NCBI RefSeq assembly: GCF_018595685.2
Contig: NZ_CP092334.1
Coordinates: forward strand, 3,004,001-3,068,000
Reading direction: 5' to 3'
Length of the DNA stretch: 64,000 nt
Source: Flavihumibacter rivuli
GTDB taxonomy: Bacteria > Bacteroidota > Bacteroidia > Chitinophagales > Chitinophagaceae
In this document: positions 1 to 6,751 of the stretch, one piece after another
How positions within the stretch are numbered: position 1 is the stretch's first letter
Layout of the letters: each line of letters opens with the position of its first letter
The notes under the pieces: model-generated
Told to the model about the DNA's origin: nothing
The model's input: the letters and a program-made list of their open reading frames with translations, nothing else
Databases searched by the model: none
Made by a program: the position numbers and the translations under genes

Positions 1-984
1 CGCACGGTAGAGGGCACTTTCGCATACCCACACCTGGATGGCCATTTCCGCCAGTTTGTTCTTGATCGCGCCGAAATTACTGATGGGCTGCTTGAACTGC
101 TCACGGGTATTGGCATACACGATGGCAGTGTTCAGGGAACGCTTGGATCCACCCAATGCCGCAGCACAAAGTTTCAGTCGACCGATGTTCAGGATATTGA
201 AGGCAATGACATGGCCCTTGCCGATCTCACCCAAAACATTCTCCACCGGAACCTTACAGTCCTGGAAATAGAGCTGGACTGTTGAAGAACCCTTGATACC
301 CATCTTATGTTCTTCCGAACCCTGGGTAAATCCTTCCATGCCGCGCTCTACAATGAAGCCGGTGAACTTGTCACCATCTACCTTGGCGAATACGGTATAT
401 ACATCTGCAAAACCACCATTGGTGATCCAGCATTTCTGTCCGTTAAGGATGTAATGTTTGCCATCCTCACTGAGCTTGGCCGTGGTCTTCGCACCCAACG
501 CATCACTTCCACTGTTCGGCTCGGTCAGGCCATAGGCACCTTTCCACTCACCCGAGGCCAGCTTGGGAATGTATTTTGCTTTCTGTTCAGGCGTTCCGAA
601 ATACAGGATAGGCAGGGTACCAATACCCGTATGGGCGGCAATGGCAACAGAAAAAGAGAATCCGCCACCCAGCGCTTCGTTCACCAGGGTGGAAGTGATG
701 AAGTCCTTTCCGAGACCACCGAACTCTTCGGGGATGGATGTTCCCAGCAATCCCTGCTCACCGGCTTTCTCCACCAAAGATGGCATCAGGCCGGGTTCAA
801 GTTTGTCGATACGTTCAATAATGGGAAGCACTTCGGTGTCGAGGAAGGTGGCACACATGTCCTTCACCATTTGTTGCTCTTCGTTGTAGTCTTCCGGGAT
901 AAAGGTCTCAAAAGGTGAGCTTTCCTTGATCAACCACTCCCCTCCTTTGAGGGCAATTCCCTGTTGTTGCGCTGCGCTGCTCAT
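1..984 (-). CDS. acyl-CoA dehydrogenase, 3' end cut by the window
   Basis: FAD-dependent oxidation of an acyl-CoA to the enoyl-CoA in fatty acid beta-oxidation; cytoplasmic. The first 328 residues are visible and the frame stays open to base 1. The protein shows the N-terminal helical domain, then the middle beta domain with the family signatures YGLTEPNSGSDA and WITNGG, then the start of the C-terminal helical domain (LNIGR, ANTREQFKQPI). The extra N-terminal stretch and the length suggest the long (about 590 residue) VLCAD-like bacterial type, which is inference because the end is missing. The ATG at 984 follows a short AT-rich leader. A MarR-family gene ends 40 nt upstream on the same strand, so the two are probably co-transcribed and the regulator may control this enzyme. 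Confidence 0.9.
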   Translation of the reverse strand, partial: MSSAAQQQGIALKGGEWLIKESSPFETFIPEDYNEEQQMVKDMCATFLDTEVLPIIERIDKLEPGLMPSLVEKAGEQGLLGTSIPEEFGGLGKDFITSTLVNEALGGGFSFSVAIAAHTGIGTLPILYFGTPEQKAKYIPKLASGEWKGAYGLTEPNSGSDALGAKTTAKLSEDGKHYILNGQKCWITNGGFADVYTVFAKVDGDKFTGFIVERGMEGFTQGSEEHKMGIKGSSTVQLYFQDCKVPVENVLGEIGKGHVIAFNILNIGRLKLCAAALGGSKRSLNTAIVYANTREQFKQPISNFGAIKNKLAEMAIQVWVCESALYRA

Positions 985-1024
985 GGCGTTTTTTTTATAT
1001 GGTTTCAATGATGAATGAATAGTC

Positions 1025-1465
1025 CTACTTAAGGTTATCATAAACGATCTGCAACACTGCCTTACAGATCTCCACCTGGTCTTCGGGCACACCTTTCAAT
1101 GCTTCATTCAGCGTATCCTCTGCCAGGTCCATCGATTCGTCCTGCATCTTCCTGGCCTCGCTGGTCAGGTAGATCAGGTTCATGCGCCGGTCTTCCTTGG
1201 AAGAAACCCGCTTCACCAACTTGAGTCGCTCCAGGTTGTCCACCAGCCTCGTGATGCTCGGCTTGTCGCGGAATGTGGCATTGCACAATTCCTGCTGGCT
1301 GATGCCATCCTGCTTCCATAAATGGTACAAAACACTCCATTGCTCAATCGTCAGGTTGAGCCCGGCTGAATTGAATTTCTTCTGCAGCCTGCGGGCTATG
1401 GCCGTCGATGCCTTACCGGTAATAAAACTGTATAATTCCCCTCTCTTAAATTGGTTGTTTGGCAT
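1025..1465 (-). CDS. MarR family transcriptional regulator
   Basis: Dimeric winged-helix repressor of 146 residues. The fold is readable in order: N-terminal dimerisation helix, the HTH (LTIEQWSVLYHLWKQDGISQQEL, then CNATFRDKPSITRLVDNLERL), the basic wing (RVSSKEDRRMNLIYLT) and a C-terminal dimerisation helix. The frame opens earlier with a TTG at 1489, but I chose the ATG at 1465. A 20-bp palindrome and a promoter lie just upstream of it, and the TTG would fall inside that promoter. It precedes the acyl-CoA dehydrogenase on the same strand; control of that gene and of itself is inferred. The ligand cannot be predicted. Confidence 0.9.
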   Translation of the reverse strand: MPNNQFKRGELYSFITGKASTAIARRLQKKFNSAGLNLTIEQWSVLYHLWKQDGISQQELCNATFRDKPSITRLVDNLERLKLVKRVSSKEDRRMNLIYLTSEARKMQDESMDLAEDTLNEALKGVPEDQVEICKAVLQIVYDNLK

Positions 1466-1485
1466 ATAGTTAGTTAAACAACTAT
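1466..1485 (-). promoter_or_regulatory. candidate MarR operator (20-bp imperfect palindrome)
   Basis: ATAGTT and AACTAT arms enclose a near-symmetric core; 8 of 10 base pairs are symmetric. It directly abuts the chosen start codon of the MarR gene and overlaps the expected transcription start. Length and position match typical MarR autoregulatory sites. Binding is inferred. Confidence 0.5.
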
Positions 1486-1486
1486 T

Positions 1487-1518
1487 CAAATATATTAAAT
1501 GGGTTGAAAATTCGCAAA
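1487..1518 (-). promoter_or_regulatory. Bacteroidota-type promoter of the MarR operon
   Basis: Read on the minus strand: TTTG (1518-1515), a 20-nt spacer, then TATATTTG (1494-1487). This fits the Bacteroidota consensus TTTG-N19-21-TAnnTTTG. The predicted start falls within the palindrome at 1466-1485. Confidence 0.6.
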
Positions 1519-1619
1519 TATTATTTTCACAAGCCGGCTATTGCATTTTAAAGCGCCAGGGCAGTTCATTGTTGCCTATTGACGCCTAACCATTTGATTA
1601 TCTATCTTCAACCTTTCCA

Positions 1620-2435
1620 ATGACCGTCAGCCTCCACCAACATACCATCCATTACCACCGCTTCGGGTCCGGTCCTGTACCGATGGTCTGCCTCCATGGT
1701 TACGGGGAGAACGGGAAAAGCTTTGAAGACCTGGGTGCTGCCTTCCGGGAGTCCCATACCCTGATCTGCCCCGACCTTCCCCTGCACGGACATACCCAAT
1801 GGCTGGAAGGCCAATTCCACCCGGGGGACCTGGATTCCCTCATCACCACCTTGTTGGAAGCAGGTGGATTTGCCAGCGGGAAATTCGTACTCGCAGGTTA
1901 CAGCATGGGCGGCAGGCTGGCACTGGCCTATGCGGAACATTTCAGCCAGAAACTGGAAGGCTTATTGTTGATCGCGCCGGATGGACTGAAAGTGAACAAA
2001 TGGTACTGGCTGGCCACCCAAACGTCGATGGGTAACCGATTTTTTAAATTCACCATGCACCATCCGCAATGGTTCTTCAATGGCATGACCCTTGCCCGCA
2101 AAGCAGGATTGCTGAACCAGAGCATCTATAAATTCGCGCACCATTACCTTGATGACCCTTTAGCAAGAAAGCAACTCTATGAACGCTGGACCCTGATGCG
2201 CCGGTTCAAACCAGACCTTAATGCAATAAGGGAGAAACTCAACCTGCAACAGATCCCCTTGTTGCTGGTTTTTGGAAAGCACGACAGGATCATTGTTACA
2301 GGTCCGGGTAAACGTTTCATGCAAGGCATTGGCAAGAATGCGAACCTGCTCGTACTGGAAGCCGGACACCGCCTGCTCAGGCCCAACTTTTGCACTATTA
2401 TTGCAGCATCATTCCAATCCCTTGAACAACCATGA
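1620..2435 (+). CDS. alpha/beta hydrolase
   Basis: Cytoplasmic serine hydrolase of 271 residues with no signal peptide. The family layout is clear: an oxyanion-hole HGYGENG at residues 26-32, nucleophile elbow GYSMGG with Ser95, acid Asp222 in GKHDR and His250 in AGH, giving a full catalytic triad. A helical lid lies between about residues 125 and 200. The substrate cannot be told; the family includes MenH-like, esterase and lactonase members. The stop codon overlaps the start of the next gene (ATGA-type, 4 nt), so the hydrolase and the glycosyltransferase are translationally coupled and probably act in one pathway, for example on a cell-surface glycolipid (inference). Confidence 0.85.
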   Translation: MTVSLHQHTIHYHRFGSGPVPMVCLHGYGENGKSFEDLGAAFRESHTLICPDLPLHGHTQWLEGQFHPGDLDSLITTLLEAGGFASGKFVLAGYSMGGRLALAYAEHFSQKLEGLLLIAPDGLKVNKWYWLATQTSMGNRFFKFTMHHPQWFFNGMTLARKAGLLNQSIYKFAHHYLDDPLARKQLYERWTLMRRFKPDLNAIREKLNLQQIPLLLVFGKHDRIIVTGPGKRFMQGIGKNANLLVLEAGHRLLRPNFCTIIAASFQSLEQP

Positions 2436-3574
2436 TCTACGTTTATGCCATACTGTTAGTGTTACTGGTGGCCTATGCCTTCCTGATCGCCTATTACCAC
2501 AAAGCCTGGAAATCACTGTCCAATAACGCGAACAACAATATTGCCAACCAGCCGGTTACCTCCATCACCGTTTTGGTGCCTGCCAGGAATGAAAGCGCCA
2601 ACATCAGGAGCTGTATTGAATCACTCTTGGAACAGGATTATCCTGCCTCCCTTCGGGAGATCATCGTGATCGATGACCATTCCACAGATGACACCGTTGC
2701 CATCGTGGAATCCTACGCCGGTAAGGGCATCCGCTGCATCCGCCTGGCTGAGGTACTGCAGGGCCAGCAGGTCAACGCCTATAAAAAACTGGCCATTGCT
2801 ACCGGCATAACCATGTCCGGCGGCAAATTAATTGTTACCACTGATGCTGATTGCACCGCAAGTCGAGGGTGGCTGCGGGAAATAGCCCAATTACACGAAC
2901 TATCAGGTGCACAGTTCATTGCTGCACCGGTGCGCCTGACCGGTAACAATAGTTTCCTCGGTATTTTCCAGCAACTTGATTTCATCAGCCTCCAAGGCAT
3001 CACCGGGGCTTCTGTATTCAAGGGTGTCCATGCCATGTGCAATGGCGCAAACCTGGCCTATACCAGGGAAGCCTTCCAAAAGGTAAATGGCTTTGAAGGG
3101 ATCAACCATATTGCCTCCGGCGATGACATGTTGCTCATGTACAAGATCGCCAAAGCCTATCCTGGAAAGGTCCGCTTCCTGAAATCACCAGGCGCGATCG
3201 TCTCCACACCGGTTCAACCCGACCTGCGTTCCTTTCTCCGACAGCGCATCCGCTGGGCCAGCAAGGCCAGGCATTATGATGACCGTAATGTGCTGCTGGT
3301 CCTCATACTGGTGTACCTGCTCAACATCGGCCTGCTCAGCGTGATCATCACCGCCTTCTTCTCCACCAATGCCCTGGTAATGGCCATTGGCCTGCTGCTC
3401 GTAAAGACACTCGCCGAATTGCCCTTTATGATAACCGTTGCCGGATTCTTCAGCATGGAAAGGCTAATGTTATGGTTTCCCCTCATGCAACCCTTTCATG
3501 TATTGTACACGGTATTGGCGGGAAGTTTTGGCCAATGGGGCAGTTATGAATGGAAAGGAAGAAAGGTCTCCTAG
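2432..3574 (+). CDS. membrane-bound family 2 glycosyltransferase
   Basis: Inverting GT2 enzyme of 380 residues at the inner membrane. One transmembrane helix lies at residues 2-20. The GT-A domain follows, with VLVPARNES near 48, nucleotide/metal-binding DDHSTDDT at 81-88, TDADC at 137-141, a GDD acid motif near 230 and a QRIRW motif near 270. Two or three further helices end the protein. QxxRW is typical of processive or membrane-associated GT2 enzymes such as hyaluronan, cellulose and glycolipid synthases. The acceptor is unknown. Its start overlaps the stop of the alpha/beta hydrolase by 4 nt. Confidence 0.85.
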   Translation: MIYVYAILLVLLVAYAFLIAYYHKAWKSLSNNANNNIANQPVTSITVLVPARNESANIRSCIESLLEQDYPASLREIIVIDDHSTDDTVAIVESYAGKGIRCIRLAEVLQGQQVNAYKKLAIATGITMSGGKLIVTTDADCTASRGWLREIAQLHELSGAQFIAAPVRLTGNNSFLGIFQQLDFISLQGITGASVFKGVHAMCNGANLAYTREAFQKVNGFEGINHIASGDDMLLMYKIAKAYPGKVRFLKSPGAIVSTPVQPDLRSFLRQRIRWASKARHYDDRNVLLVLILVYLLNIGLLSVIITAFFSTNALVMAIGLLLVKTLAELPFMITVAGFFSMERLMLWFPLMQPFHVLYTVLAGSFGQWGSYEWKGRKVS

Positions 3575-3605
3575 CAGGCAAGGAAGGAATCAGTATTTTT
3601 AGCCA

Positions 3606-4688
3606 ATGGGTGAAACCACAACAATAGGTATTGGCCGAAAGCTCCTTCGTAACAAAGGGGCTGTCTTTGGCATGCTGGTCATTGCCATCGCCCTGTTCAT
3701 TGCCGTTTTTGCCTACCTGCTGGCACCGGATGGAAGTCCGGATGCCAACCGCATGATCGTGGAGATCGGCGGCAGGAAGCCCGGCTACCAACAACAATTC
3801 TTCCTCGAGCCAAAATCTCCCCAACCCACCCCCGCAGGCTGGTTGAAAACTTTACTGAATGGGAAGGAAGACGCGTTCCGCTATATTCCCATCCAGGGTT
3901 ATAGCGTTAAGGACAATCTGCTCATCCTGGACAAATACATTGATGAGGGCCTGACCGAACCGGTAAGGATGCCTCTAAGTTCCCTCCAAATGCCTGTTGA
4001 ATCTTATTTCACCACCCAAACCTTTTACCTGGGTACCGACAAGTATGGACGGGATATGCTCAGTCGCTTATTGGTGGGCGTTAGGGTAAGTCTTGGGGTG
4101 GGCGCCATTGCGGTATTGCTTTCCCTCACCATTGGGATACTGTTGGGTGCTACCGCAGGGTATTATGGAGGGAAGTATGACGACTGGATCATGTGGTTCA
4201 TCAACGTGGTCTGGAGCATACCTACCCTGCTGCTGGTCTTTGCCATTACACTGGTACTGGGCAAGGGCTATTGGCAGGTGTTCGTTGCCGTAGGTCTCAC
4301 CATGTGGGTAAATGTGGCACGCATCGTAAGGGGACAACTCCTTTCCATCCGCAACCTGGAATATGTGGATGCCGCAAGGGTGTTGGGTTACAGCGATTGG
4401 CGCATCCTGCTCAGGCATATCCTGCCCAATATCATGGGACCAATATTGGTAGTGGCAGCGGCCAATTTCGCATCCGCCATTGTGATCGAAGCCGGACTGA
4501 GTTTCCTCGGCGTGGGAGTTCAACCCCCGCAACCCAGTTGGGGTGGGATGATCAAGGACAATTACAATTTCATCATCACGCAAAACCCTATGCTGGCACT
4601 GGCGCCAGGCTTTGCCATTATGCTGTTGGTCCTTGCCTTTAATTTGTTGGGGAATGGCATCAGGGATGCATTGGATGTGCGGTCATGA
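3606..4688 (+). CDS. DppC/OppC-type ABC transporter permease
   Basis: Inner-membrane permease of 360 residues. Helix 1 lies at about residues 22-42. An unusually long extracytoplasmic stretch of about 90 residues follows, then the BPD transporter core with the FYLGTDKYGRDMLSRLLVG signature, five more helices and the EAA loop (DAARVLGYSDWRILLRHILPN). The usual partners (DppB, DppD/F ATPases, binding protein) are absent nearby, so it must pair with components encoded elsewhere. Peptide uptake is the family role; the substrate here is not provable. A TATTTTTA sequence 4 nt before the ATG resembles a Bacteroidota -7 box. Confidence 0.88.
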   Translation: MGETTTIGIGRKLLRNKGAVFGMLVIAIALFIAVFAYLLAPDGSPDANRMIVEIGGRKPGYQQQFFLEPKSPQPTPAGWLKTLLNGKEDAFRYIPIQGYSVKDNLLILDKYIDEGLTEPVRMPLSSLQMPVESYFTTQTFYLGTDKYGRDMLSRLLVGVRVSLGVGAIAVLLSLTIGILLGATAGYYGGKYDDWIMWFINVVWSIPTLLLVFAITLVLGKGYWQVFVAVGLTMWVNVARIVRGQLLSIRNLEYVDAARVLGYSDWRILLRHILPNIMGPILVVAAANFASAIVIEAGLSFLGVGVQPPQPSWGGMIKDNYNFIITQNPMLALAPGFAIMLLVLAFNLLGNGIRDALDVRS

Positions 4689-4752
4689 ATGGATGTAGTG
4701 ATTGTTATTTTCTATCATCATCGAATGGACAAACCCCTTCATCCATTCATGA
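4683..4752. repeat. 13-bp perfect inverted repeat across the permease stop codon
   Basis: TCATGAATGGATG at 4683-4695 is exactly repeated in inverted orientation at 4740-4752, with a 44-nt spacer. The left arm contains the permease stop codon. It lies between two convergent genes. It could fold in the mRNA 3' end, but there is no U-tract, so it is not a classic terminator. Confidence 0.55.
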
Positions 4753-4765
4753 CCCATCATCTACT

Positions 4766-5185
4766 TTATTTCCTGGAGTACAGGTAAAACCCGGTCTTCT
4801 TATTGGTAGGCTTGGAAACGGATGTAACGGTAACGGTTACCCGACAAACCTGTCCCGAGGGCGTATTGGTAATGGTAAAATTATTCGCAGGGGTGCTGGT
4901 GGTCTTCGACTCGGTAAAGAAAGCAGTTGAACTGCCATCGGGTGTGGCCACGACATCGATCTTTACGCCCTGGGGCGGCATGGTTGACGTAATGGATACG
5001 GCCAATGGGAAATTGGGTCCCGGTGCCGGACTCTCGGTTTGCCCATTGATTACAGGTGTTGTGACAACTACCAGGTCCGCTTCAGCCGGGGGCTCAGGAT
5101 CACCCCCACCTCCACCTGAACAGGATGGAATCGTTATCAAGCCAAGTGCAGCCAACAGGAAATATCCCAGGAATTTGCGTTTCAT
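4766..5185 (-). CDS. small lipoprotein of unknown function
   Basis: Lipoprotein precursor of 139 residues. The N-terminus MKRK is followed by a hydrophobic stretch and a lipobox ending in TIPSC (Cys22), then a Gly-rich, Pro/Glu-rich linker (GGGGG, DPEPPAEAD). The mature part looks like one small beta-sandwich domain with alternating hydrophobic strands; no family was recognised with certainty. The acidic linker after the lipidated Cys could act as a Bacteroidota surface-export signal, which is inference. It is monocistronic and convergent with the upstream permease. Confidence 0.7.
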   Translation of the reverse strand: MKRKFLGYFLLAALGLITIPSCSGGGGGDPEPPAEADLVVVTTPVINGQTESPAPGPNFPLAVSITSTMPPQGVKIDVVATPDGSSTAFFTESKTTSTPANNFTITNTPSGQVCRVTVTVTSVSKPTNKKTGFYLYSRK

Positions 5186-5332
5186 TCGGTAAAGTTAAAA
5201 ATGCGATTAATGTTCTAAAGATAATTTTTCCCCTTGTCAACCCCAACAATTGTTCCCCATTCCAACCCATCGACAGCCTGGCCATTCCACAATCATCGGC
5301 GAATAATAGTAGCAGGTGAACAGGCAGTCCTA

Positions 5333-5800
5333 TCAGGGCTGGACCAATACATTCCTGTTCAGGCTTTCATCAAGGGAGATAAAGGTCTCGGTTCGTTCAA
5401 TACCCTTGATCTTCTGCAATTGGTCATGCAATACATTGCGCAATTGGGCAATATCCTTACAAACGATCTCGGCAAAGATGCTATAGTTACCGGTGGTATA
5501 GTTCAGGCGCACGATCTCGGGGATCTTCATCAATTCCTTTGCTACAGTATCGTATAGGGAGCTCTTCTCCAGGTAGATACCAATAAAGGCGATCACATCA
5601 TAGCCCAGCAATTTAAGGTCAACATTAAGTTTTGTACCTTTCACAATGCCCATTTCCTGCAATTTCTTGATGCGGACATGGATGGTACCCCCTGATACGA
5701 ATAGTTTTTTACCCAGGTCTGCGTATGAGGTTTCCGCATTATCCATCATTTCATGGATGATCTGGTAATCAAGTTTGTCCAAATTCAATTTCCCGGCCAT
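5333..5800 (-). CDS. Lrp/AsnC family transcriptional regulator
   Basis: Regulator of 155 residues. The N-terminal AsnC-type HTH (residues 8-60: LDYQIIHEMMDNAETSYADLGKKLFVSGGTIHVRIKKL) is followed by the C-terminal RAM ligand/oligomerisation domain with the usual strand and Gly pattern (VIAFIGIYL, VRLNYTTGNYSIFAEIV). Family members sense amino acids and bind AT-rich palindromes. The divergent intergenic region holds such a palindrome (5845-5860), beyond which lies the tRNA-like RNA unit. Autoregulation, and control of that RNA unit, is inferred from position only. Confidence 0.92.
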   Translation of the reverse strand: MAGKLNLDKLDYQIIHEMMDNAETSYADLGKKLFVSGGTIHVRIKKLQEMGIVKGTKLNVDLKLLGYDVIAFIGIYLEKSSLYDTVAKELMKIPEIVRLNYTTGNYSIFAEIVCKDIAQLRNVLHDQLQKIKGIERTETFISLDESLNRNVLVQP

Positions 5801-5844
5801 AAACAGTATTGTTTTTTGACGTTTTCAATTGCAATATAATAATT

Positions 5845-5860
5845 ATTGAACAATTTCAAT
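5845..5860. promoter_or_regulatory. candidate Lrp/AsnC binding site
   Basis: Perfect inverted repeat ATTGAA-CAAT-TTCAAT in a very AT-rich tract between the lrp-family start codon (5800) and the promoter of the tRNA-like RNAs (5885-5917). A further TTCAAT half-site lies at 5824-5829. Spacing and composition resemble Lrp-family sites; binding is inferred. Confidence 0.4.
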
Positions 5861-5884
5861 AGTTTTTAAAATTAACTTGAAATA

Positions 5885-5917
5885 TTTGCAACGAATCGCC
5901 CCTTTGCTTTATGTTTG
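5885..5917 (+). promoter_or_regulatory. promoter of the twin tRNA-like RNA unit
   Basis: TTTG (5885-5888), a 21-nt spacer, then TATGTTTG (5910-5917). This is an almost ideal Bacteroidota housekeeping promoter. Transcription is expected to start near 5922-5925, about 17 nt before the first acceptor stem. Confidence 0.65.
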
Positions 5918-5940
5918 CACTATCAAAGTTCTTAAAACAC

Positions 5941-6095
5941 TGTGGGGTGATGAAATTTTGGCAGACATGCCCTCTCGTCTCGGGGGTGGGGAAGCCGGGA
6001 TAAACCGATCGTAGATCCGTCCGTACTTCTGGTAAGGCCGAATGTTTTTGTGATCAGCTAACCGCCCCGTGGAGGTTCGACTCCTCCCCCTACAG
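5941..6095 (+). ncRNA. tRNA-like RNA, copy 1, with 84-nt variable arm
   Basis: A complete type-II cloverleaf can be drawn by eye. The acceptor stem is TGTGGGG (5941-5947) with CCCTACA (6088-6094), 7 bp including one G-U. T8-G9 follow. The 3-bp D stem is ATG/CAT with a Leu-type D loop containing TTGGCAGA. The anticodon stem is CCCTC (5970-5974) with GGGGG (5982-5986) and the 7-nt loop TCGTCTC. The T arm is GGAGG-TTCGACT-CCTCC (6071-6087), and G73 is at 6095. CCA is not encoded. The variable region (5987-6070) is 84 nt instead of about 15, closed by TGGGG/CCCCG. Loop position 33 is C, not the universal U, and the formal anticodon GTC (Asp) does not fit the Leu-like body. A role outside translation is therefore likely (inference). 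I know of no named family that matches. Confidence 0.7.
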
Positions 6096-6205
6096 CAGCA
6101 TTTTTAGTCACGGAAGGGTTACCGTTAACCGAACAGCCTGGTGGAAACCGGGTGGCTCAAAACAAGCAGCGGCAACCAATACCTGACAAGCAGATTCTTT
6201 TACAC

Positions 6206-6376
6206 TGTGGGGTGATGAAACTTTTGGCAGACATGCCCTCTCGTCTCGGGGGTGGGGATCACAGGACAAACGTAGCATAGAGCCGACTCTACCATTGGTA
6301 AGGCCGACCAGGGTTGACCACTAATCTTTGTGCTATAGCTAACTGCCCCGTGGAGGTTCGACTCCTCCCCCTACAG
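6206..6376 (+). ncRNA. tRNA-like RNA, copy 2, with 99-nt variable arm
   Basis: Same cloverleaf as copy 1. Acceptor TGTGGGG (6206-6212) pairs with CCCTACA (6369-6375), G73 is at 6376, and the T arm lies at 6352-6368. D arm and anticodon arm are identical to copy 1 except for one extra C in the D loop. The variable region (6253-6351) is 99 nt and differs strongly in sequence from copy 1. It keeps the closing TGGGG/CCCCG helix, TGGTAAGGCCGA (6296-6307), an ACAAA/TTTGT pairing (6266-6270 with 6327-6331) and AGCTAAC just before the closing helix. A local hairpin TAGAG-CCGA-CTCTA lies at 6278-6291. The copy is followed at 6391 by an intrinsic terminator, so both copies probably come from one transcript. 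Confidence 0.7.
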
Positions 6377-6390
6377 CTAACCAACCGAAA

Positions 6391-6413
6391 ATCCCGCCTA
6401 TGGTGGGATTTTT
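6391..6413 (+). terminator. intrinsic terminator of the tRNA-like RNA unit
   Basis: ATCCCGCC (6391-6398), a TAT loop, GGTGGGAT (6402-6409), 8 bp with one G-U, then a run of T. It lies 14 nt after the second tRNA-like RNA. Confidence 0.75.
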
Positions 6414-6690
6414 ATGTTCATGCAGCAAGCAACGATGAGCCGCCTATTGTGATACCGCCTGCATCAACTACATCGCTTTTCTCATGTGTGTGTTACAGTT
6501 GTAGCAGGCCCTTCTATCTGGAAGGGCCTTTTTGATTCATCTCCATTCCTCCATCCTCTTGCAATGGTATGAATCCAGGTCCTTTTCCTGGGAGGTCCAT
6601 TATAGGCATTGCCACCTGCTTCAGTAGTGAATGGAACAACAGGATCGGTTCCATGATGCTCGAGAATTACTAAATCAAGTCTTGAAATAA
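6414..6690. other. intergenic region without a recognisable gene
   Basis: No credible coding frame was found. The region holds a second strong terminator (6506-6533) and, upstream of it, about 90 nt that might be read-through from the tRNA-like unit or a short RNA of its own; no convincing promoter was seen. A weak CCAGG/CCTGG hairpin lies near 6575-6592. Confidence 0.5.
6506..6533 (+). terminator. second intrinsic terminator
   Basis: AGGCCCTTC (6506-6514), loop TATCTG, GAAGGGCCT (6521-6529), a perfect 9-bp GC-rich stem followed by TTTT. No gene lies directly upstream on this strand, so it probably backs up the terminator at 6391 or ends a short RNA. Confidence 0.75.
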
Positions 6691-6729
6691 AGAGGGGAAG
6701 CGCCAGGCCAATGCTAAAGCTTCCCCTCT
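6691..6729 (-). terminator. terminator of the phosphatase-like gene
   Basis: AGAGGGGAAGC (6691-6701) and GCTTCCCCTCT (6719-6729) form an 11-bp stem. On the minus strand it is followed by TTATTT. It lies 22 nt after the stop codon of the gene ending at 6752. Confidence 0.65.
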
Positions 6730-6751
6730 TGCTATTTCCACGGCTAATTTT

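Noticed and set aside
5970..6095. Reading the repeated RNAs as ordinary tRNA-Asp(GTC) or tRNA-Leu genes
   Set aside because: The D arm is Leu-like but the formal anticodon is Asp, position 33 is not U, G73 does not suit Leu, and an 84-99 nt variable arm is far outside the tRNA range.
5941..6376. tmRNA, T-box leader or group I intron within a tRNA
   Set aside because: There is an anticodon arm and no tag reading frame (not tmRNA), no T-box bulge sequence and no downstream plus-strand gene (not T-box), and no group I core motifs; the insert is in the variable arm, not the anticodon.
6314..6535. A 73-codon open frame on the plus strand
   Set aside because: It runs through the second tRNA-like RNA and two intrinsic terminators and has no protein-like pattern.
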